Positions 61,198 through 64,000 of a stretch of 64,000 nt of DNA are shown here, piece by piece. The translations under genes and the position numbers were made by a program. The stretch is taken from positions 27,335 to 91,334 of the forward strand of contig CAVYXU010000032.1 in the NCBI GenBank assembly GCA_963772565.1, read 5' to 3'. This stretch comes from CAIXZV01 sp963772565 (lineage in GTDB: Bacteria; Chloroflexota; Limnocylindria; Limnocylindrales; CSP1-4). Position 1 is the stretch's first letter; each line of letters starts with the position of its first letter. The notes under the pieces are model-generated. The model was not told where the DNA came from. It ran no database searches and saw only the letters and a list, made by a program, of their open reading frames with translations.

Positions 61198-62451
61198 GTG
61201 CAGGAGCCCACCGCGATCCACGAGCCCGCGCCCTTCCGGCTGCGGCCGCTGATCCTGACGGTCTACCTGCCGACCTTCCTGCTCGCCTTCGGCCAGGGCG
61301 CCGTGCTCCCGATCATCCCCCTGTTCGCGAGGGACCTCGGCGCCAGCGTGGCCGTCGCAGGGCTGGTGTTCGCGCTGCGTGGCCTGGGCACGATGGTGTT
61401 CGACGTCCCCGCGGGCATCGCCGCCTCGCGGTTCGGGGACAGGCGCACGCTCATCGCGGGAGCCCTCGCGATCGTGGTGGTCGGCATCGGCTCCGGAACG
61501 AGCCACACGGTCGTCCAGCTTGCGCTGTTCACGTTCCTGTTCGGCGCCGGGAATGCCGTGTTCCAGATCGGCCGGCTCGCCTACATCTCGGAGATCACCC
61601 CGATCGAGAACCGTGGTCGCGTGATCGCGCTGTTGGCCGGCGTCGACCGGGTGGCGATCTTCATCTCACCGATCGTGGGCGGGTTCCTGGCCCAGGCCTT
61701 CGGCCTGCAGGCTCCGTTCCTGCTCCAGGCCGCCGTGGGCGCGTGCGCGCTGGTGCTGATCTGGTTCGTGGTGCGCGACAACGTCGTCGTGCCGCTGCAG
61801 TCCGGTCACCGTGTCTACCGCCGCATCGGCGGCACGATCTCCCGCAATCGCCACAGCTTCCTCACCTGGGGGATCGCCGTCATTGCCCTGCAGGTGATCC
61901 GCGGCGGGCGCCAGGTCCTGATCCCGTTGTGGGGCGACGAGATCGGGCTCGACGTCGCCGCGATCGGGCTTGTCGTCGGGCTCTCCGGGGGCATCGACAT
62001 GCTGCTGTTCTACCCGGTGGGCTACGTGATGGACCACTTCGGGCGGAAGTGGACGGCCGTGCCCAGCCTGATCGTGCTCTCGGTCGGGGTCGCGATGCTC
62101 CCCCTGGCGCACAGCTTCGAGGTGTTGCTGCTGGTCGGGATGCTGACCGGCTTTGGAAATGGGCTGGGGACCGGGATCGTGATGACCCTGGGCGCGGACC
62201 TCTCCCCATCGATCGGCCGCGCCGAGTTCCTCGGGGTGTGGCGCCTGGTCGGCGACGTAGGGACTGCTGGCGGGCCGTTCGTGATCGCCGCGATCGCGCA
62301 GGCGCTCACGCTTGGCGCCGCATCGCTGGCCGTAGCCGGCGTGGGACTCGCCGGGGCTGCGTTCCTCGCTGTCGCCGCGCGCGAAACGCTCACACGCCAG
62401 GAGCCGGCGGCAGTGCGCTCAGGGCTCGGTGGCGGTTCGCCCGGGCCGTGA
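61198..62451 (+). CDS. Major facilitator superfamily transporter
   Basis: 417 residues with about 12 hydrophobic helices in two halves. MFS motif A occurs after helix 2 (GIAASRFGDRRT), and a related segment in the second half (YVMDHFGRKWT). Transport direction and substrate unknown; drug/proton antiporters of the DHA1 group are the closest in pattern. GTG start without Shine-Dalgarno but with TACGAT 6 nt upstream. Monocistronic, between rnpB and a convergent small gene. Confidence 0.9.
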   Translation: MQEPTAIHEPAPFRLRPLILTVYLPTFLLAFGQGAVLPIIPLFARDLGASVAVAGLVFALRGLGTMVFDVPAGIAASRFGDRRTLIAGALAIVVVGIGSGTSHTVVQLALFTFLFGAGNAVFQIGRLAYISEITPIENRGRVIALLAGVDRVAIFISPIVGGFLAQAFGLQAPFLLQAAVGACALVLIWFVVRDNVVVPLQSGHRVYRRIGGTISRNRHSFLTWGIAVIALQVIRGGRQVLIPLWGDEIGLDVAAIGLVVGLSGGIDMLLFYPVGYVMDHFGRKWTAVPSLIVLSVGVAMLPLAHSFEVLLLVGMLTGFGNGLGTGIVMTLGADLSPSIGRAEFLGVWRLVGDVGTAGGPFVIAAIAQALTLGAASLAVAGVGLAGAAFLAVAARETLTRQEPAAVRSGLGGGSPGP

Positions 62452-62592
62452 TCACGGGGTGCAACAGGGTCCGGGAGTGCCGAAGCTGACGGCACGCACG
62501 TGCGACAGACGGCGCCGCGGCAACGGTCAGGGTGCCTCCGGGCGCCGATGTCCGTGCGGGCCGCCTCGCTGGCAGGGCGTGAGCGCGCGCGC

Positions 62593-62847
62593 TCAGTCCT
62601 CGTCGGGCCGGAAGATGTGCGCCGCCGTGCACGCGTTGCAGATCGGCAGCGACGAGTCGAGGTCACCGAGCGGGATCGGCAGCCGGCGGTCCGGGTACAG
62701 GCACTCCACCTCGTAGACCCGCTCGCGCGCGCGATCGAGCGAGATCAGCCGCCGATACGTGCAGCGCTTGATCCGGTGCGGCGCGAGCCGCGACGGATCG
62801 TTCTCCTGGGACGCGGCGTTGGCGATGGGAGCGGTGGTCGGCGCCAT
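62593..62847 (-). CDS. Small four-cysteine protein
   Basis: 84 residues from ATG 62847. The N-terminal third is non-conserved in character; the rest has four cysteines in two groups, C..(18)..C in RIKRCTYRRLI...VYEVECLYPD and CxxC in ICNACTAAHIFRPDED. A zinc-ribbon-like metal site is possible. No family recognised. It converges on the MFS gene and is divergent from the LysM gene. Confidence 0.6.
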   Translation of the reverse strand: MAPTTAPIANAASQENDPSRLAPHRIKRCTYRRLISLDRARERVYEVECLYPDRRLPIPLGDLDSSLPICNACTAAHIFRPDED

Positions 62848-62965
62848 GAGCGGCAGGTCTGGATCTCCGCGGTGTGAGGTTGCCGAGCTCGCCGACGGAT
62901 GTCGAACGGGATCGGAGATGCAGCCTAGCACCCCGGATTCCGTGCCGACAATGCACAGGAGGTAC

Positions 62966-62971
62966 TAGACT
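62966..62971 (+). promoter_or_regulatory. -10 element TAGACT of the LysM gene
   Basis: TAGACT with an expected transcript start near 62978, giving a leader of about 41 nt that contains GGAGGGG (63006-63012) 6 nt before the CTG at 63019. Confidence 0.5.
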
Positions 62972-63018
62972 CGCCGGGATCGGGGGTTCCGTTCTCGCAC
63001 CACCTGGAGGGGCAGGAC

Positions 63019-63912
63019 CTGAAGGACGACTGGGAGCCGGGCGCGGAGGGCAGTGACGGCGCCGCCGAGCGCCCGACCGATCCCGACGAGCGTGCTGACA
63101 CGCGGCCGGCCCTGCCGCTGTTCGATGACGCCGCCCGGTCTTCGGATCCGGGGGTCTGCCCGTTCTTCCGGCGCGAGGTGGACGGCAAGCTGTTCGCGCC
63201 GCTCGGTGAGCCCGATGACGACAACCGATGCGTCGCGATCGGCGGGCCCCGGCCCCAGTCCACGCGCCAGCAGGAGCTTGTCTGCCTGCATCCGGCACAT
63301 GCCGACTGTCCCCGCTATCTGCGCGGTGCGATGCTCCTCGCCGAGCCTCCGCCCAGGACGACCCGGACGGTGCCCCGTGCGACGCTGGCCGCGCTGCTGG
63401 TGCTGGTCCTGAGCGCCGGAATATCGTTCGGGTTCGTCGTCCAGCGCGGTGGGATCGACCTGCCGGCGGCGGCCGCGAACGCATCGCCGTCCGACCTGGC
63501 AATCGCGGCGTCGCCGACGCCGGTCGTGGCAACGTCGAACCCGGCGCTCGCTCCCACGCCCGCTGCGAGCGCCGTGCCCACGCCGGCCGTCTCGGCCAGT
63601 CCCGCCCCGGAGCCCACGCCGACCCCGACGGTCGCACCCACGCCCAGCCCGACGACGGCATCCACGGCAACACCGACGACGGCACCGACGGCGACCCCGC
63701 GGCCCACCAGCGACCGATACGCCCTGCTGACACCCTGCACGGACCGGGCGGACTGCTACATCTACACGGTCCAGCGCGGCGACAACCTGTTCAGCATCGC
63801 CAACTACTTCGGCGTGCCGCTGGACACGATCTACGCCTGGAACCCGGCGTACGCGAACGGCGCCGGCCTGCGGGCCGGTGACGGGATCCGGATGCCACCG
63901 CCGACCCGGTAG
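63019..63912 (+). CDS. LysM-domain membrane protein with N-terminal four-cysteine domain
   Basis: Reported from CTG 63019 (297 residues). The first in-frame GTG (63178) would remove Cys47 of a conserved-looking set C47, C71, C89, C97 (GVCPFF, NRCVAI, LVCLHP, ADCPRY). That pattern, the Shine-Dalgarno GGAGGGG 6 nt upstream of the CTG, and the absence of any ATG/GTG/TTG between the upstream stop (62926) and 63178 support CTG initiation. One transmembrane helix lies near residues 121-140, followed by a long Pro/Thr/Ala linker (APTPA, TPTPT repeats) and a C-terminal LysM domain (YTVQRGDNLFSIANYFGVPLDTIYAWNP) that should bind peptidoglycan or other glycan outside the cell. Confidence 0.85.
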   Translation: MKDDWEPGAEGSDGAAERPTDPDERADTRPALPLFDDAARSSDPGVCPFFRREVDGKLFAPLGEPDDDNRCVAIGGPRPQSTRQQELVCLHPAHADCPRYLRGAMLLAEPPPRTTRTVPRATLAALLVLVLSAGISFGFVVQRGGIDLPAAAANASPSDLAIAASPTPVVATSNPALAPTPAASAVPTPAVSASPAPEPTPTPTVAPTPSPTTASTATPTTAPTATPRPTSDRYALLTPCTDRADCYIYTVQRGDNLFSIANYFGVPLDTIYAWNPAYANGAGLRAGDGIRMPPPTR

Positions 63913-64000
63913 GGCGTCGCCCGCACCATCCGCGGGCCGCAACCGGCACGCCGCTGCCCAGCCCGCCGCTGGCCGGCCCGCCGCTGTTCGGCACGCCCGG
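63913..64000. other. End of window, nothing recognised
   Basis: 88 nt after the LysM stop with a Pro/Ala-coding-like repeat of CCGCTG and GCCCG units. No start, stop or motif allows a gene to be called. Confidence 0.4.

Noticed and set aside
63540..63710. Repeats in the LysM gene considered as a repeat array
   Set aside because: They encode a Pro/Thr linker (TPTPT, APTPA) in an intact protein.

Overview
The window is about 64 kb of chromosomal DNA with very high GC (close to 70% by eye), dense gene packing, many 4-nt ATGA/GTGA stop-start overlaps and frequent GTG/TTG starts. No phage, insertion sequence, integron or CRISPR array was seen. The gene content (a primary sigma factor with a long acidic N-terminus, a LysM protein preceded by a four-cysteine domain, a four-subunit succinate dehydrogenase with a split methylmalonyl-CoA mutase, PspC/toastrack proteins) suggests a free-living aerobic heterotroph, most likely Chloroflexota (Limnocylindria/Ellin6529-like). 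That assignment is inference from gene style, not from a marker phylogeny.

Layout. 0-6.4 kb: the edge of a TrkA-type NAD-binding protein, then dnaG-rpoD behind a promoter loaded with inverted repeats, a serine hydrolase and two small proteins. 6.4-14 kb: mixed small genes (sulfurtransferase, tRNA-Asn, secreted 5'-nucleotidase, epimerase, DUF1697, an AraC-DinB fusion). 14-24.5 kb: a tightly coupled operon of a Liv-type ABC importer (binding protein, two ATPases, two permeases), an alpha/beta hydrolase, an acyl-CoA ligase, a TetR regulator and a FabH-like enzyme, flanked by two short-chain dehydrogenases. This looks like import plus CoA-activation of an organic acid. 24.5-31 kb: two ABC exporter loci, each with its own regulator and a visible operator (a MarR-toastrack fusion divergent from a DrrAB-like pair; a TetR upstream of an ABC-2 pair). 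31-37.5 kb: stress and repair genes (RidA, MsrA) and a four-gene LemA / GIDE-like / PspC / toastrack envelope module. 37.5-41.2 kb: HAD phosphatase, PlsC acyltransferase, UbiA prenyltransferase, and a repeat-containing secreted protein.

41.3-43.4 kb holds parB-parA and a 356-bp spacer with two DnaA-box-like sequences. A near-perfect 20-bp palindrome, GTGTCYTTGCGCAARGACAC, occurs four times between 41.7 and 46.9 kb. It may be a divergent parS, or an operator for the adjacent carboxylase genes. 43.4-49.5 kb encodes propionyl-CoA carboxylase (beta, biotin carboxylase, biotin carrier), methylmalonyl-CoA mutase and epimerase; 53.6-60.2 kb encodes succinyl-CoA synthetase, isocitrate dehydrogenase and succinate dehydrogenase. 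Together they carry propionyl-CoA to succinyl-CoA and into the TCA cycle. Between them sit a two-component system and exported proteins. The end of the window carries RNase HI, the RNase P RNA, an MFS transporter, a small four-cysteine protein and a LysM protein.

Two expression themes recur. Many monocistronic genes have no Shine-Dalgarno sequence and instead a TANNNT -10 hexamer 5-8 nt (most often exactly 6 nt) before the start codon, implying leaderless mRNAs. A few genes (LysM protein, RNase HI, UbiA) clearly read as coding upstream of any ATG/GTG/TTG and may start at CTG or another rare codon.
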